Below, piece by piece: positions 21,771 through 30,875 of a stretch of 64,000 bases of DNA. How positions within the stretch are numbered: position 1 is the stretch's first letter; every line of letters starts with the position of its first letter. The stretch covers positions 23,825,648 through 23,889,647 of the forward strand of contig OY986967.1 in assembly GCA_963920575.1 (NCBI GenBank), written 5' to 3'. The position numbers were made by a program, and so were the translations under genes. This DNA is from Narthecium ossifragum (Eukaryota; Streptophyta; Magnoliopsida; Dioscoreales; Nartheciaceae). The notes below the pieces were generated by a model that made no database searches, was not told the DNA's origin, and saw nothing but the letters and a program-made list of their open reading frames with translations.

Positions 21771-22205
21771 TCTGGTCAATATTTGGTCAGAAACATTTGA
21801 CTGAAAATGGAGGGGTTTGGAATGTGACTGGAATGGAATGGAGGCCATTCCAGTGAAACAAACAGCATGGTGACTGAAATGCCATTCCATTCTAGGCATT
21901 CCAGCCTCCATTCCAGCCAAACAAACAGCCCCTAATCATTATTCATTTATTGTCATTCCACCTACTACTATTACCAGTCTACTACTCTATTTTTTCTTAT
22001 TTCAGATAATCATTATTATTTTATTTTTATTTTTTTTAATCCAAAATCTCTTAATACGGAATAAGCTAACCTGTACCAAATAGCCCTTAAAAATATATAT
22101 CATATAATAAAATTTAATAATATAATAGTTAAAAAAAAAAATTTTAATCGAGCGAAATTGGCAGCCCTAATCCTACCATTTCTCTCGTCTCTCGACGATT
22201 CCGCC

Positions 22206-22233
22206 CAGCATCCAGCATCCAGCATCCAGCATC
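22206..22233. repeat. Four tandem AGCATCC units in the presumed 5' UTR
   Basis: AGCATCC is repeated perfectly or nearly so just upstream of the F-box gene start codon. Confidence 0.8.
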
Positions 22234-22255
22234 CTTCGCTCTCTTATCTTGGACA

Positions 22256-25200
22256 ATGAAGAAGAGGGCCGAGGGGGGGGTTGAGAGAAGAAGGGACGAG
22301 GATTCCATGGAGAGGCTTCCGGAGGAGCTAGTGCTGAACATAGTAGCGAGGCTGGACTTGGAGTCCCTCTGCTCGGTATCGCCGGTTTCCAGATCGCTCC
22401 GCTCTTTGACGTCTCAAGCTCTGTCCACCATCACCACTCTAGACCTCTCTGTGAGTCCCCATTCGCTGGCACAACCAACCCCCCCCCCCCCCACCTCTTG
22501 TTTCTCACTTTAAGCATTGGTCTTTTCTTGAGATGCCTCTCTTGGTTTTCATATGGGAAATTTGATAGCCCTTGATTCTTTCTTTCGATTTTTGTGGTGA
22601 AAATGAATGATTTTTGCTGCCTCTATGGTTGTGAGGGCCTGCGCTTTGGCACAAACATAACGTGTGTTTTTATAACATTTAGACTGGATGTTTTCAGTTT
22701 TGTTGGTTGATGTACTACAAATTGCACCTAAGAGATGTTTTGATGGCGTATAATTGGTTGTGAGGGCCTGGATGTTTCGATGGTGTATAATTGATGTGAT
22801 AATAGATATGCTAGAAGATTGTTAGTACAAAGAACTCTAGTGGCATGCTTTACATATTCAAAACAAGTAGACTCTTGTTTGAAATCTGAAGATACCACAA
22901 AGTTTAGACGCCACATCTACACTCTACCCATTGGGTGTTTATTGCTTCAATGCTTTCCCTTCTGCTGCTATATTGTTTTTGGGGATCTTGTAATATCACA
23001 TTTTCATAATTTCTACTTATAGTCTATGTCTCATCGTATGTTTTAATTCTAGAACAACTTTTTGCATTTTACATGGCTTTCATTTGTTTTCCTCTTATAT
23101 TGACTTTTAGGTCTATTGGTTCTTTTAGGATAGTTATGGTTTTGATTTTCATGTCTTTAAGTGATGCCACTTCTAATATTAGTTACCTGTACTGGGACTA
23201 CAGGCGTTTTCACCAACTACTCAGGTCCTAACTAATGTTCTGAGTGGCAATAATGTCATTCGGAACCTCACCCTTGACTGTAGTCGATTAGAGGATGCCT
23301 CTGTGGAGGTCTTTGCCAACGTTCAACTTCAGGAACTAGTGCTGCTGAAGTGCTTCTTGTTTTCTTCTAATGTATTCACCACCATTGGAAAGAAGTGCCG
23401 TGATCTAAGGTACTTATCACTGTTCTACTATATAACTCATGGAGATAATCTTCGCCATGTATTTCTACAACTGACATATGTTTTCTATGGACACCTCAAG
23501 TATTTAGATAGCCAATCTTAGCTCTGCATTCCAATAGCCAATTCAAATGTGGCCATTAAACAGCCATACTGCATTGCCGTTAGCACTTTTAATTCAGAGG
23601 GCTTTTAATCTGCATGGAAAATTTATTGCGCAGGACATTTGAAGTTTGTTCACAGTCTGCTAAGTTCCAAATGAGCATGAAATTGTAGGGAAGTTAGAGA
23701 TTAAATTTTGTTGACAGCACTTTAAGCCTTGAAAACATGCTTATCATTATTATCTCGGTAGTAAGTGGATAAGAGGTGAACACAAAATTGAAAAAAATCA
23801 GCTTAGTTGAAAGAAGAAACCAAAGCTGGACTCAGTTTTGATAATTTGTGCTTCTAATTTCTTTGAATCATAGAATGCCTCCAGAAGTGATGCTTATAGA
23901 GTGGCAGTATCATAAATTAGAACATAAAGCAATTTGTTTTAGAGTCAAGTGCAAGACTTGACTGCTTGTGATGATTTGTCTTATGACCTAGTCCTGATAT
24001 ATTTTGTTCTGTGGATTTTTTTACAGATTGCTTTATTATTTTTACAAAGTTATTTTTTTCGTAAGTTCAGAATGATCTATTCACTGAACAGCGTCAGTTC
24101 TTTTTCTTCCCTTTCATTTGCTGAAATAGTGTGCATCTTCATTTTATCTCAGATTGCTCACATTGGAAATGGGGTGTTTGGATGAACTTGGTTCACCTCG
24201 TGCCAGCGAAGTTGCTATCACACGGATGCTGAAGGGTTGCTCTTATTTGGAGGTGAGGCTCTTGAAAGAAAAGTTTATTTAATTCCCATGACATATATAA
24301 TATTTGATTGCTGTATTTAAAATTGGCTGCTGTTTGATCCTGGCGTATTTGTGTCCTCGACGGTGCAGTCTTTTTGCTTAAAGTTTCAAGGAGACTGCAC
24401 TCCAGTGGATTTTCATAATTTCCTACAGGATAGTTCTTTCCAACTAGTTCTTCCCAAAACAATCAGAAAGCTAGTATTGCAGCCAATATCCCAAAAAGCA
24501 GCCAAGATGCTTGCCCTCGTGATTGATATTAACAAGGAAAGTGCGCCAAGGGATGTTGGCATCTCAATCTCAAGTCCCATGCACTTTAGTCTGCAGTCAA
24601 TATCCCTCGTTGTGGATTTAATAACCGACGAATTGCTCCTTGTCATTATTCACAGCCTCCATTGTTTGGTTGAATTTTGTCTTGAAGATAGACCACTCAA
24701 GGAGCCATTGTCGCGCAATGACTTGACGAGCTTTGGGCTTCAGATGTTAGGCTCTTGCAAAGATTTGAAGCGTCTGTCTCTAACTCGAAGTAAAAAGTTC
24801 TGTGGAGCATCTTTCAAACGGGTGGATGATGTAGCTTTACTCGTCCTAGCTGAGCAGTGTAAAGAACTTGAATCAGTTAGACTTGGTGGATTCTCAAGAG
24901 TCACGGATGCTGGTTTTGTGTCATTTCTCCATTCCTGCATGAAGTTGAAGATATTTGAAGTTGTTGATGGCTTTAAATTGTCAGATTTGGCATTTCACTC
25001 AATTGGTGATGTCCAATATTCTCTGATGGAAGTAAGACTGATTTCATGCAATCTCGTAACCAGTGCAACTGCACAGTGCCTCTCCTTGTGTCCATATTTG
25101 GAAGTACTGGACCTTTCGGGTTGCATTAGCATTGCAGATTTTGGTGTTAAAGCGATTGCAAAGCTTTGTAATCTGACTAGATTGGATCTTGGTGGAGTTG

Positions 25201-25736
25201 ACATCACTAATAAGTGTCTGGAGGCGCTTGGTAATGGAAGTTGCCCTCTTGTGTCTTTGTGTCTGCGAGGCTGTGTAAGTGTCACTCAGAAAGGCATAGC
25301 TGGGCTATTCAAAGGGGTTGGAAAAATCAGTACGACTTTGTCAACACTTGATTTGGGTCACATGCCAGGTTTATCAGATAGAGCTTTAGCTACCGTTGCA
25401 GAATTCGGCAAAGGAATTAGCAATCTAACCATTCGACATTGTTTCTGTATAACTGATGATTCTATTGCTGTTTTCGGTTCGATGGGAGTCAAATACCAGA
25501 GAACATTTTTGAGAAAGCTCGATGTCTATAACTGCTGTGGATTGTCTACAGACTCTTTCAGGCTGTTCGCTCGTCCTCATTTTCGTGGTCTGCGTTGGCT
25601 CGGTGTAGGAAACACCAAGTTATTAGTTAAAGGCAAACACAGGTTAGCGGAAATCTCAAGGGACCGGCCGGGTTTAACCATATGCACAACGGGCTGTGAA
25701 TTGGGCTGTAAAGATGGATGGCAGTTCCACGGCTGA
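22256..25736 (+). CDS. F-box/leucine-rich-repeat protein (At-B-like)
   Basis: Four exons: 22256-22450, 23204-23409, 24153-24252, 24369-25736, all with GT-AG introns and consistent phases, giving 622 residues. The N-terminal F-box (about residues 18-60; MERLPEELVLNIVARLDLES) would bind SKP1 of an SCF ubiquitin ligase. The rest is LRR of the AMN1/FBL type: repeats such as LEVLDLSGCISIADFGVKAI and LTRLDLGGVDITNKCLEAL run to residue 600 and end in GCKDGWQFHG. The pattern is that of F-box protein At-B and its relatives, whose substrates are not known to me. The ATG at 22256 follows four AGCATCC repeats in the presumed 5' UTR. A second in-frame Met is at codon 18, just before the F-box, and could also be used. 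All exons look intact. Confidence 0.9.
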
Positions 25737-27408
25737 AAGTGAACTTATTTGCTACAGCTTAACTAGGCTCGAATTTGGAGAATGGCAAAAATTCTAGAAT
25801 TTGCTGTGTTCAGAAATTCTTAGGTTTGTTTATAGTATCTCATAGCTGTCAGATGTTTTGTGATTCATTTGAAGCAATGACAACTCTTTTCCTTGTGAGA
25901 TATATGAAGCAGTGGCAGCAGTGCCCTCTCTATTTTTATCTTCATCTTTCTGTAAAGCCATCATGCTAATGTATCAGAAGGTGGTACATGGTTCATTCCT
26001 ACTTGCTGAGCTCCAGCTTTTAGAATCGACATGCTAGACTCAGCTGAAAATTTGGGTTTGAGCTTATCTCTTAATAGTTTCCAGTTTGCATCCTGTGGGG
26101 CACATTGGATTGGGTTGTGTTCCCTCCTGGATCCAGCTTGAATGAAGATTGTCAGCGTCCGAACCCAAAGCTGACCCAACCGAATCACCGAACGGCCGTA
26201 GCCAATCCAGCCGACCATGAGAGTGTGAGCGAAGATGGATTGGGTTGACTTCTATTTCGAGCCAAAATTTCATAGGATCCAAAAATCCAAGCTCGGACTT
26301 ATAGTGAGTTCGGTCGCATCGAGAGCATTGGTCAGGATTATACTTGTGTTTGGTTTGAGCTTTATGCATTGGTCTCAGGTTGGGTCAGATGGTTAAGCCT
26401 CCGACCGGGAACCCAACTTCAGTTTTTTGCATAGACGTGCTCGTTTGTTTCGTGGTATTCTAGGTGGGACTTGGATCCCGTTTTATCCCATATTTGATGT
26501 GATTTTAGACATATGATAAATTATCCCATTGGAATTTCATATCTCATGTACATGAGAGAGGTGGGATATGTAATCCCATAAGATAAGATCTATTGGATTA
26601 AAAAATAAAAAGTTTAAATATTTAATTAAATCTTCTTCCATCTTATCCTTTGTTTTACCAAACAGAAGAGAAGAGTTTAACCCTTCACATCATCTTCTGG
26701 GAGAATATATTCAGATACAATCCCTTCACATCATCTTTCGGAAGAATATATCCCGGGATACAACCTCCGGAGAGATTATATCCATCCATATCCTATCCTC
26801 TTAAACAAATATGCCTAACCATCCAATTGGATAGCTATGGATGCTCAGCCAAAAGCCTACCTGAGTCACCCATTAGGATGCTGCCACGTGTGTATGCCGG
26901 TGCACACCCCCTCGTGAGTATGCAAAACTTTGTCAACATAAAATAATGCATCCATATCGTGACGGGAACTTTCCGATTATTTTAGGTGGTGAGTAAAAGT
27001 ATTATAAGCGGCAATAATGCATAATTTAAGTTCTTAATTGAAGGTTGGTTAACAAGATCAATTTAATTTCATCATGTGGAGTATATTCCAGCATATTCTC
27101 ACAAATGAGATTAGGTAAACGGAGCAAAATTGACACAGTCAATCTCTATCATGTTAAATCAGCATATATCCAAAACTTTATTAGATTTAATCGGGTAAAT
27201 TATATTCTAACACCAGCGCACTTGTCAACTTATTTCTGAACAAAATCAGAAGAATTGGCATTCTAGAATCAGACAAAAAAAAAGCCCAGTTTGCAAAAAG
27301 CAAAAGCTCTAATAAGAACTTGCTTTTTAATTAGCGAGCTGAAGAATTCAAGTTCATTGGCAAGCCTTAGCATTAATGAATGCTATATTCAGCATCTCTT
27401 AGGACTTT
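25737..27408. other. Intergenic, with a probable MITE at about 26445-26815
   Basis: 25737-26000 is likely 3' UTR of the F-box gene. At 26445 GTTTGTTTCG and at about 26800 the complement of CTTAAACAAATATG suggest inverted ends, with TTATCCCAT-type words inside and GAATATAT repeated, in the style of the other MITEs. No gene was seen in the remainder. Confidence 0.4.
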
Positions 27409-27691
27409 TTGCCTAAAAGGCCCCCGTCATCACTATAGCAGACCGAGACTCCAACCCCTAAAATTTTGCAAATTTGGACTCCAAATTGTAAAAATCCTGA
27501 AACTACCCTTAGATTCCCCCATCATTAATGGTCATAAATGACCATCTGGTTCAACAACTTTCCTAGGCATTTGAACCAGCGCGAGACTCGAGACGAGTGT
27601 ATGTTAGTGGCCACATGGCTTGCTTGCATTCGCTGGCTGTACGGCGCGTCAGCGAAGACGCGACGTGACGATATGAAGTGACTGCCCCTCG

Positions 27692-27791
27692 CGCCAAAAC
27701 CAGACTTCAACCACGGGTATTAAATCATACCCGTAAAAACACGCCAAAACCAGACTTCAACCACGGGTGTTAAATCCTACCCGTAAAAACA
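27692..27791. repeat. Two-copy 50-bp tandem repeat
   Basis: GCCAAAACCAGACTTCAACC followed by ACGGGT(A/G)TTAAATC and ACCCGTAAAAACA occurs twice with period 50. Confidence 0.85.
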
Positions 27792-27797
27792 AGCCTC

Positions 27798-28914
27798 ATG
27801 TTTCTAACCCGGCGTTTCTTCTCCCGATCCTTCAAACCCGCCCTACGTTTCTCCGACGGTGTTTACGAGGCTTCTCTGGCGGTTGCCATACCCTACGACC
27901 CGAATTTGGAGTCCACCCAATCGCCCAAGAAATGGAAGGAGTACTCTCGAATGCGTTTGCCAAAGCCATGGAAACAACTATTGTAATAGCGGCCAAGAAA
28001 ATCCAAAGTCTTCAACCCAAACCCAAAGGTAGCTTTACTCTACTTTAGTGTGTAGAAGAACACATAGAAACCCTTATTGCAACGAGAAATCTAAATTTAT
28101 TTCCTTCTATGGATCACGCATATTTTTATACCCAATGATATTAACTTATGGTATTTTGTGATCGTCATTTTTCTACCTGTTGTTTTGTGGACCTTTTATG
28201 CTCCATGTTAACATCGGGTATCTTTTTATACCCGATGATATTAACTCGTATTTTGTGCTCGCTAATTTTCTCCATGCTATATGGAGTACTTGTTATACTC
28301 GTTGTTATCATCGGGTATATTTTACATACCCGATGATATATGCTGGTATTTTGTTCTCGTTATTTTTCTACCCGCCCTACTGCATACTTTTTTATGCTCA
28401 TTGTTAACATCGGGTATATGTTTATACCCGATGATATTCAGTCATGTTATTTTGTTTCATGCATTATTTTACCTGCTGTGTTGCGCACCTTTTATGCTCG
28501 TTGTTAACATCGTGTCATTGTTTATACCCGTTAATATGTGTCCTTATGTACATGTATTATTTTATTTAACGCTTGTATACAATCGTACAGATGAATCGAG
28601 CAGTGAGCCGGGGAGAACCCCGTTTGTGGCCAACTATTTTGCGGCGAAGATCAAGGAGGCCGCACGAAAGTACGCCGCGGATGTGCACCTTAACATCATT
28701 CGCCAAACACCATTCGGGCACTTCCTTGACCTGCCGGACATCAAGCAGGACAATGTGTTATTAGACTACATGATGTGCAATCACAAGTAGGGGCTGCGAT
28801 TTTCCCTTGTGGGAAACATAGCAGAGCTTAGGCATATAGACGTTGCAGTTATCCTCGGTCTGCCAAGGGACAAAGATAACAGGGGGTCATCTCGCGGCCG
28901 TAGAAGGTGCACAA
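27798..28914 (+). pseudogene. Decayed gene in the MULE, perhaps of the plant-mobile-domain/MULE type
   Basis: A first open stretch (27798-27986, 62 codons) precedes a likely intron filled by a tandem array. Then 28590-28914 reads TPFVANYFAAKIKEAARKY, FGHFLDLPDIKQDNVLLDY and, after one in-frame TAG (28788-28790), GLRFSLVGNIAELRHIDVAV followed by ILGLPRDKDN. The final part resembles the (D)VA.ILGLP motif at the N-terminus of plant mobile-domain and Ulp1-type MULE proteins. The stop and the lack of a continuation mark it as broken. The family assignment is tentative. Confidence 0.45.
28110..28552. repeat. About 100-bp tandem array with a palindromic core in each unit
   Basis: The anchor CATCGGGTAT...ATACCCGATGATAT recurs near 28120, 28212, 28307, 28408 and 28508 (spacing 93-101 bp), with decay at both ends. 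Each anchor is itself an inverted repeat separated by 8-10 bases. Spacers have a repeated GTTATTTT(C/A) and TTTTATGCTC theme. Confidence 0.8.
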
Positions 28915-29473
28915 AACTTTGATGGGCATCCCCTACTATGGGCGACATGCCGAAGGAAGGACGAACGGCGTCGACCGGCCCATTGTAGTGGAGATGCAGC
29001 TCAATGCTTCTCATCTCCACATCCATGTCTTCCTCCAAGGAAGAACACTGCTATCTCCAAGGGAGAAGAATATCATGCAAGGATGCAGGTGAAGCAGGTG
29101 AAGGGGAGAAAGAGATGACCATGGGAAAAAGATGCCCATGAGAATTTTGGCGGGGAGAAGCTTCTACTGGCAGGAAGGAGGAGAAGGCATGAGTAAGAGA
29201 CAGCCTCTCCTCTCACGTCGACGGGACGTTTTTTTTCTTTTTTTTTTTAAATCTTACATGGACGAATGAAAACACGCCACGTGACCATTACCATATGCTC
29301 TCAAAATGCCTTCCCCTCAACATGACTTTTTGTCTACCATGTCCCATCCATGACCATTAATGCTAAGGGGAATCAGATGGTAAATTTAGGATTTTGGTGA
29401 TTTGGGGTCCAAATCTGCAAAATATTAGAGATGAGATCTCGGTCTGCTAAAATGGATGACTGGGGGCCGGGTT

Positions 29474-30590
29474 TATTGCCTAAAAGGCCCCCTCATGTTA
29501 ACTAATAGCAGACCGAGACCCCTTGGCAACATCTTTTGCATATTGGGACCCCAAACCCATTTAATTCCAAACCTACCCTTCAAATTCAGCCCATGTGAAT
29601 TGGCCATGGATGGCCATGCCACATGACGTGGCATGCCATGGCGCATGGCCATCCGATGGTCATCCCATGCTACACATTTTTGCCACGTGGCATGCATATA
29701 TTTATTAAGTATTAATATTTTAATAATTTTTAATTAAAATATTAAAAATAATACTATTTTTGGATGACGTGGACCAATCACGAGATGACACGTGGCATGT
29801 GGGACCCACTTATATTAATATTTTATTACAGTAATATATTATTTAATATGCCAATGTTTCTGCGAGTACAAAAGATAATGTAATAGTTTTTATGCGTTCA
29901 TAAATACGGGTATAAATTTTTACACGCTAAAGAACCACGAGTATAATGTTTATATGCATAAAATTTTTTATAACTTTTTATGCGTACATAAATGCGGGTA
30001 TAAATTTATAACTTTTTATGCGTACATAAAGGTATAAATTTTTTATAACTTTTTATACAAGTGCGCGTAAAAAATTATACTCGTGGTTCTTTAGCGCGTA
30101 AAAATTTATATCCGCATTTATGTACGCATAAAAAGTTATAAAAAATTTTATGCATATAAACATTATACTCGTGGTTCTTTAGCGTGTAAAAATTTATACC
30201 CGTATTTATGAACGCATAAAAACTATTACATTATCTTTTGTACTCGCAGAAACATTGGCATATTAAATAATATATTACTGTAATAAAATATTAATATAAG
30301 TGGGTCCCACATGCCACGTGTCATCTCGTGATTGGTCCACGTCATCCAAAATAGTATTATTTTTAATATTTTAATTAAAATATTAATATTTAATAAATAT
30401 ATGCATGCCACGTGGCAAAATGTGTAGCATGGGATGACCATCGGATGGCCATCCATGGCCAATTCACATGGGTTGAATTTGAAGGATAGGTTTGGAATTA
30501 AATGGGTTTGGGTCCCAATATACAAAAGATGTTGCCAAGGGGTCTCGGTATGCTATTAGTGAATATGATGGGGCCTTTTTGGCAATATTT
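29474..30590. mobile_element. 1.1-kb foldback (near-palindromic) element
   Basis: The left arm (about 29474-30010) and right arm (about 30095-30590) are inverted copies with very few changes, separated by about 85 bp. Matching points include AGCAGACCGAGACCCCTTGG/CCAAGGGGTCTCGGTATGCT at the ends, the ATGACACGTGGCATGTGGGA block, and GAACCACGAGTATAAT near the centre. The left arm has about 40 extra bases near 29610-29650 (CATGACGTGGCATGCC). Its ends share the TTGCCTAAAAGGCCCC and AGCAGACCGAGA words of the MULE at 27409-29472, so it is a deletion/inversion derivative of the same family. It lies 286 bp from the NB-LRR start codon. Confidence 0.9.
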
Positions 30591-30875
30591 TAGGCGATTA
30601 ACCCGCATCTATAGCCATTTAAATTCAGGTCAACCAAGTCTCTTTTCTTTTGGATGTGACTTTCTTAGCTGTACAAATGCAGGCCCCACCAAAGGCATAT
30701 TCCAGAATTGGAAGACTAAAAAGAAAAAGAAAAAAAAGAATCCATTGCTTGTCTAAGTTGACTTCCAGGACTTATCGGATCCCTCAAAACCAGCTGTTTA
30801 TCAAGCAAAGAGTCTCCTCATCGAGAAGCCATAGCATTCCTCAGAGTTTTTGGATCTCGATCTCGATCGCACACC
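30591..30875. promoter_or_regulatory. Presumed promoter and 5' leader of the NB-LRR gene
   Basis: This short interval separates the foldback element from the NB-LRR ATG. It has an A-rich stretch (AAAAAGAAAAAGAAAAAAAA, about 30716-30738). No clear TATA box could be chosen. The assignment is positional. Confidence 0.35.

Larger units (their letters stand above)
16908..21932. mobile_element. Second-level element with GGGGCTGTTTGTTT-type ends
   Basis: The left end GGGGGCGTTTGTTTCGTTAG and the right end, complemented (GGGGCTGTTTGTTTGGCTGG), form terminal inverted repeats, followed on both sides by GGAATGGAATGG-type words. It is bordered by TTA on the left and TAA on the right, as in PIF/Harbinger targets, though these are not a strict direct repeat. 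It contains the solo LTR (17030-18304) and the Pack-MULE (19024-20649). Without them it is about 2.1 kb. Confidence 0.55.
16855..22086. mobile_element. Outer shell of a transposon nest (MITE split by later insertions)
   Basis: The left piece GGCCTCGTTTGGTATGGTAT (16855) is mirrored by ACCTGTACCAAATAGCCC at the right (about 22068-22085). Only about 50 bp of this element lie left of the next element (16908) and about 150 bp right of it (21936). It was therefore a short MITE into which the larger element inserted. The ends are approximate. Confidence 0.5.
27409..29472. mobile_element. MULE-type element with about 130-bp terminal inverted repeats
   Basis: The left end reads GCCTAAAAGGCCCCCGTCATC, then AGCAGACCGAGA, TTTGCAAATTTGGACTCCAA, and CATTAATGGTCA. 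The right end, complemented, carries GGCCCCCAGTCATCC, AGCAGACCGAGA, TTTGCAGATTTGGACCCCAA, and CATTAATGGTCA. The arms match over about 130 bp. The last bases on the right (CCGGGTTTATT) deviate, so the exact end and the target duplication are unresolved. The inside contains a decayed gene and two tandem repeat arrays. The same termini occur on the adjacent palindromic element. Confidence 0.75.

Noticed and set aside
28110..28552. Possible CRISPR-like array
   Set aside because: The repeat unit is long, imperfect and continuous with its spacers, and the DNA is plant nuclear; it is an ordinary tandem repeat in a MULE.
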